Below are positions 37,701-49,700 of a stretch of DNA of 64,000 bases, piece by piece (positions within the stretch are counted from its first letter, which is position 1; each line of letters opens with the position of its first letter). The DNA comes from Puffinus mauretanicus (lineage: Eukaryota > Chordata > Aves > Procellariiformes > Procellariidae): positions 980,277 to 1,044,276 of the forward strand of contig JAJKFH010003256.1 in NCBI GenBank assembly GCA_023333565.1, read 5' to 3'. A program made the translations under genes and the position numbers. A model generated the notes under the pieces. That model searched no databases, was not told where the DNA came from, and saw only the letters and a program-made list of their open reading frames with translations.

Positions 37701-40700
37701 ATAATGATTTGCTGATTGAAGAGCTGCCCGAGGCGCAGCCTCCTGCCTGTGCCTGGTTGTCTGGAGGCTTGCTGGGCTCGAGTCAGTACAATGGGTAGCT
37801 TAATGTCATGAAACTGAGAATATCATAAACCAGAGTAATACAGAAATGAAACTGGAGCCCAGGAGATGGCTTGGGAGATCTTTTTGAATACAAAGAAGGA
37901 GATTTTGCGTGCTTGCCCAAAGAAGTTAAATCTTTTTCTAAACAGTGTCCATATTTGGTTGCTTGACCTGAGCGACTAAAATGCCAGTATTCATTAAAAA
38001 AAAAGAAAATGTGAAATATTAAAAAGAATTAAAATAGACTTGCAATCTTTTAATGAAATTAAATGGATGCATTCAAAAACAAACTAGAACTGAGTAAATG
38101 TCTCCCGGGCTTATGGGTTTGTGTGATGAATTCCTACTGTGCCAAAAAATTGCAGTGTCAGGGGTACCAAAACTGTTTATGAAGAGCAAACTATTCTAAA
38201 GAAAAGACGGGAAAGGTCTTTAACCATCATTTTAATGTCTCCATGGAAAATATATTTTTCATTTGCAAATTAACCTAAAATTTAAAAGAACTGAAATGGA
38301 AGGTTAAATAAATAATCCACAAGCTGAAATGAAATACTCTATTTTAAGTTGAAAAAAAGTGTTTTCATTTTTTTTATTTTGAAAAAATAACGTTGATTTT
38401 TCTGTCCACACAAACGGGTATTTCTCTGGGCTTGGTGGTGCTTGCTTGTTGTGTTCTCTTCAGTTACCAAAGTAAAGGACCCCCTGCTTTGTCACCACAA
38501 CGTTTAGTTTGTACCTTAGGACGTGAGACAATCAGCACGGAGGAGTCGGGGCTGTCCGATCGCTGGGGTCTGAGAAGGTCCTTGAGGGAGGAGAGTGTTG
38601 GGGGTCTGTGGGTGAGAGCTGGGGGGAGGAGGAGGAGAGCGGTGGCACATGGCACTGGGAGGCTGGGGGGTCCGAGCCCCGTCCCCCGGCGGGGTGTTCC
38701 CAGGCACTGAGCCGTGTCCCCCCGCAGGTATTTCCCGGCTGGATGATCAGATCTTCCTCAACAGGAACCCGGGCGTCCCCTCCGTGGTGAAGTTCCACCC
38801 CTTCACGCCCTGCATCGCCGTAGCCGACAAAGACAGCATCTGGTAAGAGCTTCCCGGGTCTCTAAAGCTGCCCTGCCGCCGCGGAGCGCGTGCGGAGGGG
38901 CTCAGCAGCGCGTCGAAGAGCGCGCGCGGATTATCGCGGGCAGCGCCCCGCGTGCTGTTCCTTTTCTCTTCCCCGCTCCCCTCCCTGGCCATCCTTCCCC
39001 CTCCCAGGGCAGGGGCGCGGGGCAGAGTCCTCCCGCGGTTCCGTGCCGTAGTCGTAAGCATTGCACCGAGCCCTTTTCTACGGGGGGTGCTGGGGCAGAA
39101 CCCTGACAGATTTATAGTGGTTACTTACGGTTGGGCGTTCGTCCTGTTTCTTTCACAGAAAGTTGACGTACGTTATTAATAAAATGATGCTGAATACCAA
39201 AGGAGAAAAACAAATTGAATTGGTATCCAACATATATAATTCTTAGTTTTGCTGTAATGAGTAGATCTCTTTACAGTTTGCACAGAGAACCAAGAACTGA
39301 CCTGATACTTTTTCCTCCCCAAGCTTTTGGGACTGGGAGAAAGGGGAAAAGCTGGACTATTTCCACAACGGGAACCCTCGATACACCAGGATCACGGCAA
39401 TGGAGTACCTGAACGGACAGGACTGCTCCTTGCTGCTGACTGCCACAGGTAAATAACATATTTTCCCACGTATAAGGGCAGGACTGGGGGGCCTTTACAG
39501 AATTCAGGTCCATGTGAGCTGGACCTCTGGCTCTGGACTTCTGGCTCTCCCCTCTCTGAATTTGGCCCAGGCTGACCCTTCTTTGCCTGCCTGGTCTCAG
39601 CTGAGGAGGCATTTCCAGGATCAAACCTGAAAGTTGTTTCTGGCAGTACTGAAATCTCTTAACTGATTAAGTAGGTGCTGCAAAGGTTTTCAAACGACTA
39701 ACAAATGGAACACTTGCTAAAACCATTTCCAATCACAGCTTTATTTGTTACATCATTCTGAGTCTTTACCTGTCATTGCAAGTCCATGGTAACCTCCTCC
39801 TATACCATACCTCGGGCAACGTGATCTTAGTTGGTTAAAAGCCGCTGAAAAGGAAATCGTGCTGCAACCGAAGTGTAAGAAATCACACTCTCTTACTTGT
39901 GCTGTTTTAGGTCTAGAGCAGGCAGGGCTTATTTTAAGCACTAAACTTCTCAGATAGTTCTGAGTTTCTCTCTAGTCCGTATATCTCACCCAGGGGAAGC
40001 GGTTCTCTAGAATGCCCTGTTGCATCACGTAAGGTAGCATGAAGAGCTCTTTCCCATTCATTGGTCTGCAAAGCTGTGAGTAAGATCTGCTTCTCTCCCA
40101 AGGAACCATTCTAAACCTGTCAGTCTAAGTGTTTTCAATAGCTTTTCAAACTTCATGCTGAAATGTACAGGTTGGGTATAATTAAGAGAGGTGGAAGAGG
40201 AGCTGAGAGGGCCTTTAGGACATTTTCCTTTCAATTTATTGATTCTCAGTACAAAAGTTTCACAGATGGGGAACAAATTGAAAAAATACACGATGTTCTT
40301 GAAAGATTTGCTGCTGATGGGCTGGGCTTTGATTCAGCTGCTTCTGTGGGGTTGTGTTTTGTATTTAGTAGGGTACTTTTGTGGCTCTCGGCACCAATAG
40401 CAAGGAGGACAGAGACGAATCCTAGAGAAAATGAATGGGTCAAAGAAATGGAGTGACATCTAATGTCAGGTGTTATTTGAGGGAAGGAGAAAAGCTCTTC
40501 CAGAACAGTTCCCAGTAGAACAATGCTTTAGGTTTCATGGATGTAAGATTAGAGAGGAAAAACAACTCTAATAAAAAGGATTAAGTTAAAGTGACACACT
40601 CAGTTTTGGAGTTTGTATACCTACAGTTCCGCTTCTCTTCTTCCTTTGTTGTGCACAAGTAATTACGAGAGTTGCATCAGCAGTGATGTTGCACTGTGTT

Positions 40701-43700
40701 CCCTTTTTCTGTGCTCCCCAAGATGATGGTGCCATCAGAGTGTGGAAGAACTTTGCAGACCTGGAAAAGAACCCAGAGATGGTAACTGCCTGGCAGGGGC
40801 TGTCAGACATGCTGCCAACTACACGAGGTGGGTTCCCACTAAGTTTTCTTGGGGGACGTAAGAATAATTTGTGATGGTTGGGTTTTTTCTAGGGATGGGG
40901 AGAATAAAATGGGTTTCTCAACTTCAGCCATCGGTAACATCCTTGTTCAACAGTCTCTGCCTGCTGGAATGGCCTTTTGCCAGGCCTGGTGAGGAATCAC
41001 TTTTCCAGTTGTCCCAAAACAAAGCAACAAAACCAAAAGCCCAACACAGCAACCTCACGCACACGCTGAAGAACAACCGGAGCAGCCTCTTGCTGGGGAG
41101 CAAGGGTGCAAAGTCCGTGTCCTTTACAAGCTTCACAGCAGCTGTCTTGCCCAAGCGTTCCTCTTAACTGTGTTCCTAAGGAGAGAACTGTAGAACAACG
41201 GTGGAACTGGGCGCTGCCCTGCTCTGTGCTCGGCGTGGCAGGAGGTTATTCTTCCCCTTTGGGTGGGACAGTAGCTCACATGTTGCCTCTTTCCTTCTGA
41301 TGGGCTGCTCAGCCTTTGCACAGCTTTGCATGTTGCACCTGTGACCTCCTTTAGCCTGAGCTCAAATTTTGGCAATTATTCTTCACTGTTTATCGTGGGT
41401 CAGGAGGTGGCAAGAGAATACGCAATCTAAATCTGACACGTGCAGAAGGACAGCACAGTTAGACATTGACCTGCTTTGAATGGTAGATAGAAAAAGATGT
41501 AAACAGGAGCGCTGGCATCCAGCCATTCACAGGGTGAAGCCAGAAGACCAGTTCGAGTAACCCTGAAGTCTGGTTTAGGACATTAAAGGAGGTGGACGTT
41601 TTGTCCTTCCAAGACCTGGTAATGTACTAATTCTCTAATGGTGATTCTCTGTCCCTTAAATATTTTTAATCAAGTTTTTCTAAATGTGCGGTAGTTCAAT
41701 CAGCACTTGTGGGACTGAGGCAGGAATTGCTGGGTGAGGCTCCCTGGCTTGTGCTGTGCAGGAGGTCAGATGAGATGGCCATCATAATTCATCCTGACCT
41801 TAAAATCTGACAGTTCTCATTTCTGAGCTTGTGTGGTTCATCACAGGAGTCTGACACAGCTCTTTTAGCTATTCATTGGATTTTACTAGCGCTGCCTTGT
41901 TGAGCTTGTATCTGTTACGTTTTCCTTAACACCTCATGGTTTGTCTCTGGTGTTTTAGGAAAGAGGAACTGTATTTGAGGTAACTTTAGGCTCTGTGCCT
42001 CGCTGCGGTATGTGCCCAAAACTGATTATAAGCTGCTGGAAGTTTGCAGCACACTGTGAAAATTGCCATGGTCAAAACCTGCTCTTTGCAGAGACGTCAA
42101 TAAAAGCAGGAGGAAAAGAGTGGTAATGCACGGAGTGCATTGGAAAGGCCTGGACCTCCTTAGGTGGAGAGGGAAGTGTCCAGCAGTCACCTCAAGTTGC
42201 CCTTTGTAGTGTCATTCGGTTGGTCTGTATTTCTTCCTTGTCAACACCAGCTTTCCTGAAGGACGTTGGTTAATGTTTACCATCCCTGGATTCAGGGTCT
42301 TGCTTCCTTGGTGCCGGTAACGGACTCGCCCAGGCAACTGGGAATTCCCCCAGACTGCTCTGATCATCGGCTTCTTGCTGCATCGTCAGCCGTGTCCAGG
42401 GAGGATGCTGACAACTGTCGACGGGACTCCTTCAGGCTAATTCCATTTTCCTGCCTTCCTACGTGCACCTCACCAAGGCGCAGCATTTGCTGGTTGTACC
42501 TTGCTCTCTGCAGGCCTTTATACAGCAGAAAGGATTGTTAGCATCAGTGTTTGACGTTGCAAAATAGATTGAGCTGAGGCAAGAGCCGATTCCGCTGTAA
42601 GAGTTGAATGGTTACACTTGCCAAAACAGGAGCGTTGAAACTTTTAAGTCTGTTCTCTTTAAGATTTTTTTCTTTTTCCTTTTCTTTCCTGCATAGTCTT
42701 AGGAAGTCTGGGTCCTGTTTTCTTTGCCTTTCACCTTTGGAGCAATAGAATTAGGTTCAAAAGAAGAGAAGGACAGATTTCCTTGTGGAGAGAGAAATAA
42801 ATGTAGTCACTTCAAAAGAGCTACGTGGATCAAGTCCCCTTGGAAAATGAGACTCTCCTGAACAGCTCTTTTGCTGCCAGGACCATAGTTGTGCACTGCA
42901 GTGGTCCAGCACTGGCTCATAAAACTGAAGATGCATCTTTGAAGCTGCAGAGCTCAGGAGTTTTACTGGAGTTTGTTCGCTCCTACTATTGATTTTCTTC
43001 TCTCCTTTCCCACCCTTTTCCCCTGTGTCTTACTCATCTCTGAATTTAATAGTTTTCTTGACAGCAACCAGAATACTGACTTTTCTAGGCAGTTTTCCCA
43101 CTTATAAAAGGAGAGAGGAATATGTAATACCTAAATACATCCTTCGGAAGCTTGAAAAGCATCCCCGGCTTGTCCGAGTAATGGGAGGTCAACAATAACA
43201 TGCTCAGGGGCTGCCTGAGGGGGGAGCAGACCAGAGTGAGGCACAGAACTTAAACTTTTACACCCTGTAAAGGACTTCGTGGTGTGCAGCCCGTGGTAAG
43301 AGAAATGAGCTGATACAGCCAAGGTCGTGTGTTAAACTTGGCCCCAGTTCATGGCACTTAATAGTTGAATTGAGACTCGTGGTAGGTGAGTCTTAATTTA
43401 AACACTGGCAAACTACTGTGTGGGCACCCTCTTTTTTCTGTATAAGATTTTTGGATTTTGATCTTGTTTAGGTCTGCACTCAGGATGCACCAAGAAAGTC
43501 TCTTTCAATCAAAATCAGGTGTTTAAACAGCATTGGTACCAGGTGCTCTAGTGTAAGGCAGAGACTGGGAATCTCCAGCATGAGAGATGGAGGGGGCTGA
43601 GAAAAAGGCAAAATGCCTGTTGTTAATAGCCTAGTGTTTCAAAAGGTGTAGGAAAAACTAAGCATTTTCTAGTGAGCAGCGTAGGAAGAACGTAAACCTG

Positions 43701-46700
43701 ACGTGCTCCAAAGCTGTGATTTCACAGCAGGAGACTTTGGGAATTCTGGCAATTTCTACAGACAAGGGCGTTTGCAGGCAGCGGGTTGTGTGAGCGGTGT
43801 GAGCTTAGCAGAGACCCACGGCCTGGCGTCCGCACGAGAGCGCGGTTTGGAGCCGCTCAGAATTTGCGCTGCCGGGCGGGCTGGATCGCGCAGCTCTCGG
43901 GCTCTCACATGTGGCCATGCTCGTGCTTCTGAACAAAACTGCCATGTTTTGTATTGTTTCTTTGTGACAAAGGGAAACAAGCCACGATCCCCCGGTCAGA
44001 GGGCTTTGCCCTTTAAAGCAGTACAGCTCTGGAATTTGGAAAAACACAGAAGCGTGACCAGCTGCTTCGCAATTACCAGATGCCGTCGGCTCAGCTGTTC
44101 CCCCCTTGTGTGCTGCTGCAGATGCCTGCCTTGTTTTCCCTTCTCCAGTTCAGCAAAGAGAACCAGTATTTCACTTCCAAAGGGGTGCCGGGGAGGACCA
44201 AAGGGCTCAGCCCGGTCTCTTCCTGAATACCTGGAGCTCCCTGTGCAAGATTTTCCAGGGTTGTCCCGAGGTGCCTCTCACTTCCCCGTGTGCTGCAGGG
44301 CTCTCTCATTGCCTAATTGCCAGAAACTAGGCTGTGGCTAACTTAAAGGTTGTTCAAACGGAGCGCCCATAAGTTGTTTGCAGTCTCTGCGTGCCGGTTC
44401 GCTGTCCCTGCGGTACGGGGCAGAGGAGCCCCGGCACAGCGGCACTCGCTGCGGGGAGCCCAGCCCTTCCGCGGCAGAAGCCTCGTGTTCTGTGCTTGAG
44501 TTGCTTGGACTTCAATCTGCCGCTTCCTGATGCGTTTTACTTCAGAACAGGGACCAGATCATGCAAAGGATAGTCTCCTTGTTCAAGAAGGAATGTCAAA
44601 TCTGTGCTGTTGTCAGCCGGCCAGAATACTCCCTTCACACATGGCAAGCGCCACCGTTGATGGCTTCCCGGGGAATGCTGTGATTGAACTGGTGCCTGCT
44701 CTCTGGATGGAGGCATGTGCTGCTCCTGCTGCTTCTGCTTCTCTTTTATGTTCTTTCCTTTAATTTGAGTTGCTTTTTCTAATCCTTTTTTGAGATTTAT
44801 TTTTGCTCTGGCTGACCAACTTATCCTTAGCATCAACCCCTTAATCCCTGTCTTCTCACAGGTCTGGCCCGAAGGGTTTCAATCTATCTTGACAGAAGTA
44901 AACAGGGAGGTGAGTGCTTTCTTTCCTGTTACCTTTGATCAGCCGGGGTGGGAAGGACCTCCTCGTCTGGCTTCGGGTCGGTTGGCTGGTTGGTTGGTTG
45001 GTTGGTTTGGCATTGTTTGAGTGACTGCTGGGTCCTTGTGGTACCTGGAAAGCTTTGCTGCTTCTACCTCTCCCATTCCTTGCCTTGTGTCTGTGTCCCT
45101 AACAGCCGTGAGAAATGCCGGGAGGGTGTCTGTGCTCTCTGGGTGAGCGTAGCCCGCCGCCGGGAAAAGGGCGTCTTCATGTCATGCTTTCTGCAGCGAG
45201 AGGAGGTGGGGGTGGGATGTACAAGACTCTTTCCAGGAAGATTTCAAAGCATCCCTGGACAAAAGGGTTTGAATGACAGGTTCCAAACGTGAACCGCCGT
45301 TAAGCTAATGTGGATTTTACTGGGGCTTATTTGTAATACACTTTTGCTATAAAGATCATGTGAAAAGGAGAAGCTGATGAATCTTTCCCAGGAGGCTTAG
45401 AATAGTGGACTTCTGGCAAGGGTACGCCTAATAAATTTTACAAATTCTGTTCTTTCATGCGGAAGGAAGGTGGATGAACTCCCCAGCCTCCATCTGCAGC
45501 AGCCCGGACTGTGCAGTGTCTGCATTGCTCTGGAGCCTGGCCCCCTCCTCTGCTGCCGAGGTCTTCGGGGGAAACAGATGGCTAATGTGTCAGGGCATCT
45601 TTGTGCGCATGCACGTCCGTGGATGCTAGTGTTGACGTAGTCATCTTGGGTTCCTCATCAATTATTAATATGTGCTGACTGATAAGAGGTGAATGTGTCT
45701 GTGATGATGAATAGGACGAAGATGATTGCAGTGGTGTGTGACTCAGAGCTCTTTAGCTTGAGGTCTTTGCAAATCTCTCTCTTACTGTTCAGAGGCAGAG
45801 CACTGGGGTAGAAATTAGCAAAGCTGCTGCGTTGCTCTTAGCTGCCTGGCTCTGCATTTCACCCAACAATCCACTGGGAAACAGAAGGCTAAAATTAGCA
45901 AGACTTGGCTGCAGGGGATTCCCCGCTCAGTAAACCGGGCACCCGAACAGTTTAAGGAAGTACCAGCCACTCCCTTGCTGGATCGATACTGCTGATGCCG
46001 AGCAGTCGCACTTTTCCCAAGCACACAAATAACTCTGAATCAATAAAAAGCATTCACCAGCATCTTCTGGCCAGGTGTTCTCCTAGTGAAAAATGCAGCA
46101 AAAGGATTCCTTCTCTCCCACTGAAGAAGTCTTAAAAATGTATGAGATTAGCTATTTGCTTGACAGAAAAATACATCAGCAATATTTAGATAAAATACAC
46201 TTGTTTTGTCACTATAGCACAGAAAATCTGTTCTCATTGCCTAGGCTGCTGTGGGGAATTTTTACCAAAAGAAAGATAGGGGCCTGTCTCTTCATTCCGG
46301 CATCGCTGGGTGCTGGTTGCAGGCAGGAGTCACCGGGCACTGCTGTGTTGCAGATCGGTGGTAAATTAGAGAAAGACCAATGGCTTAATGGTCCAGGTCG
46401 TATCAGGCCTCTGTGCGAGTCAGCCCGGGAATCCCTAAAGTCCGTGTGAGCACAGAGCAAAGTCTGCAGCCGGCTCGTTCAGCATCGTGAGGGCAGCGGA
46501 GCTGCAGGAGTCTCGAGATGCATTGGTGTGACCCTCTGCCCAGGCTGCTTCACCTCCCGCTCCATCAGAGCTCTCTGGGGGTGCCTCGGCACACCGCTGC
46601 GTTACCTCCCGCCGGCATGACTGAATGTGCGATGCGAAGGAGGAGACGGTGTTAACAAGAGAATGTAGTCTGACCTGTGCCCACCTCTATCCATCGCTGC

Positions 46701-49700
46701 CTCGTGGGGGTTGTTGGTGCTGATATCTGAACAGCCATAATCAGTCTTACCTCGAGAAAATTTATACTGGTGCCAAGCAAGAAAAAATAAGCACGTACTT
46801 GCCAGTTCCCTGCTTCCTTCCCGCTCTCCTGGGGCTTCCGAAACAAAGTGAAAGACGTCAAATACCTGCTCTGCAGAAAAACAGGACCTTGTGCTCTGGA
46901 GGGTCTGCTCTGCTTTGAAAACTGCTGACTCTTCTGGCAGTCAGCAATCCAGATGGGAGAGGGGGGAGAGGCAGCCTCGGAGCCTTCTTAGAAATAAAAG
47001 TTAGCAGCTTACTGGGAGGGAAGTTCACGGGGAGCTGCAGGGCTCTTGAGCTGCGTGGGGCAGCCCGCGGCAGAGAGGAGCCTTGGCAGAGGGAAAGCTC
47101 GAACCTGCAAAAGGAGCTGATCAAATGATGGAACTCAAACAGAGCTTACACTGGAGAACAAGAGGGAGAGAGAAAAGTAGTGTGAGTCTTCCACATCTCC
47201 CTGGGGGTCGGTATCTTGTCCTTTAGGAATAAGAAGTTTGGGCGAAGCACCTTATTTCTGATCAGATTTTTTTATGCCAATAAAATAATGGAGAAATTGC
47301 AGCTCCAGGGGTTTGTGTTCTTTTAATTGGATTCCCAGCATCACAGCTACTCTTCTCCCTTGCTGCGCATAGTCCTTGGCATAAGAAGAGGGACACTTTT
47401 TGAAAGGATGTTGTAGAAATTAATGATGAGTGAGGTCACATAACCCTCCCACTGCTTCCTGGCAATTAGAACAGTGCTGCACCTCATTGCTCAACCAGGA
47501 GGGCCCATGATTAAAAAATCATCAGTCAGAATCCAAGGTGCTTTTATATTGTGTTCTGTGTAGGTATTCCTGATTTCATTGAAATGCCAAGTACAGGTTG
47601 GCCATGTTCCAGTGACGTTAAAAATAAGTGCAGACACTCGGAATGCAGCTGCTTTCAACACCAGTGTTATTTATTGAAATTTATACAAGGAACTATCCCA
47701 TCCAGACAAATATCTGTTGCTCAGGGGGTATCCTGAGGGAACAGCCATAGAAAGTTACAGCTTCAAGAACGGCTGTTCGGTATGTGTTGCCTTGTGTATA
47801 AACTCGCATCGTACAGAACTGCAAGTACTTGTGTTAAAAGACTCAAAAACAAACAAATAAAAAAACCCAACAAAAACAAAACCACCCCAAACCTTTAAAA
47901 TTTAAAAATTTCTTTCCTGAGCTGTGGAAGATTTGTTGCTCGTTATCTGAGAACAAAATATTCCTTATGGGAAAATTGTAATCTTAACTAACGATGCATT
48001 AAAAGCAGCGTGTTGCTAGGATGCCTGTTTCTGCAGTTCGTTGGCTCCTGAGAGTCCCGCGGTTTCCCTGCTGGCCTTTCTCAGATGGCTGCATTGGTGT
48101 CACGGCATTGCCCCCGTTTACGCCGTTTCTGTGAGTGGGTGGGAGCTGGGAAGTAGGGTTGCGGGTGATGCAGAGCCTGGCTACCTGGCTCAGGCGGGGA
48201 TTGCAGGGGTTTGCAGAGTACGTGGCCGTTTTGCCAGAAGGAGGCTGAGAAGCATCTTAGGTGCCAAACGTGCAAGCCAAAGCCCAGCGGGAGAACTGCA
48301 CTCTCAGCTGTAGCATCCTGGAGAAGGACCTCTGTTAATTAGAAAGGAAGTTTTAAGTAGTATTAAGTCCCATGTTTGCTTCTCATCCCAAAATACTAGG
48401 AATTTAACATGTAAACATGAGCCAATACTCTATCATTTCCACCATGAAAACGTTTGCTCTTACATAGAAATAGGTCAGCTATTTACGTCTCATTTTGTAC
48501 TGTGAGTGTCATCTGCGGATTCAACGCTTCAGTCGGAGGAAGCCTTCCCTGTTACGTTCTTGCGAATGACTTAAATTTATGTACAAGGGCTTTTCTTCTT
48601 TTCAGACACATTTGAATGCTGGTTTAGCATTCCCAGTTGCATCCTGGGGGGTCCCCTTTCCCCCTTCCCTTCACCCACTTCTTTACCTGGGCATCGCCTG
48701 GGCTGCAGCGGGAGCGGACCCCCGGCCCGGGGCTGGTGCTCGGCACAGGCACAACCTCTGCAGCCAGGTCTCCCGGAAGGTGCCAGGAGTTCTCCTCGGC
48801 TGCAGCTTTTATGCAAATATTCTGTTATTTCTGATGCCTGCGTTGGGTGGTGCAACATGAGCATCCTGTACTCCGAGACTGCCTGGTCCACCCGCGAGCA
48901 CTGTGCATCAGAAGCGGCAAAAATGGTATTTCCTATTTTCTTGAGAGAATAAGAAGGCTGACAAAAGGGAAGATCCCTTGTTATGGGGTGATCAAAAAGC
49001 TGCACTTCCCTCTTCCAGAGAGCAGAGGTTATCACTTATATGGGCTATTTTTATATCACTTACACGGACTAAGTTTTATAAGAAAGGCAGGAGCTGCACT
49101 GGCTGCTTGGAAGAGCACGAGCCGCACCATACACCAACATCATCTCCCTCCTTTCTTTCCACCTGTGGGCTCTGTCAGCTCCTGGTTCGGGTTGAACCCT
49201 TCTTCTTTTCATCTGGTCACCTCCCATGGGAGATCTTGTACCGTCTTACATGAAGTGAAACCCCTCTGGGGCTTCTTCCCTCAGTGGAACTTCCCCTGGC
49301 CGCGTCGCTGGCGTCGCTGGCTATCCTCAGCGCTTAGGTTCCTGACGGGTACGCCACGGCAAGCACCAAAACCGCCAGTCATCACTCCGAATTTGCCGTC
49401 TCTGCCCCCTCTGCAGAAAAGACACCTGGGACCGCAGCAGGGTGGGGACTTGCTACCGATCAAACTGAAGAAAAACATTGTCTTCAAACTGGGGAGTGTA
49501 ACTGGAAAATTGGGAGCTTTAGAACTGCCCAAGAGCACATTGCCTGCTTAACTCCATCAGTGATGGTAATGGCGATATCTGTCTCAGCCTGCGGGGTTTA
49601 CCTTGTCACATGGGCCATAAACAAGATGACAAATGAAAACACTTTGGTGATGTTTATCATCTAAATCACTGCCTGCTTGTTTGCCTCGGATCTCTAGCAG

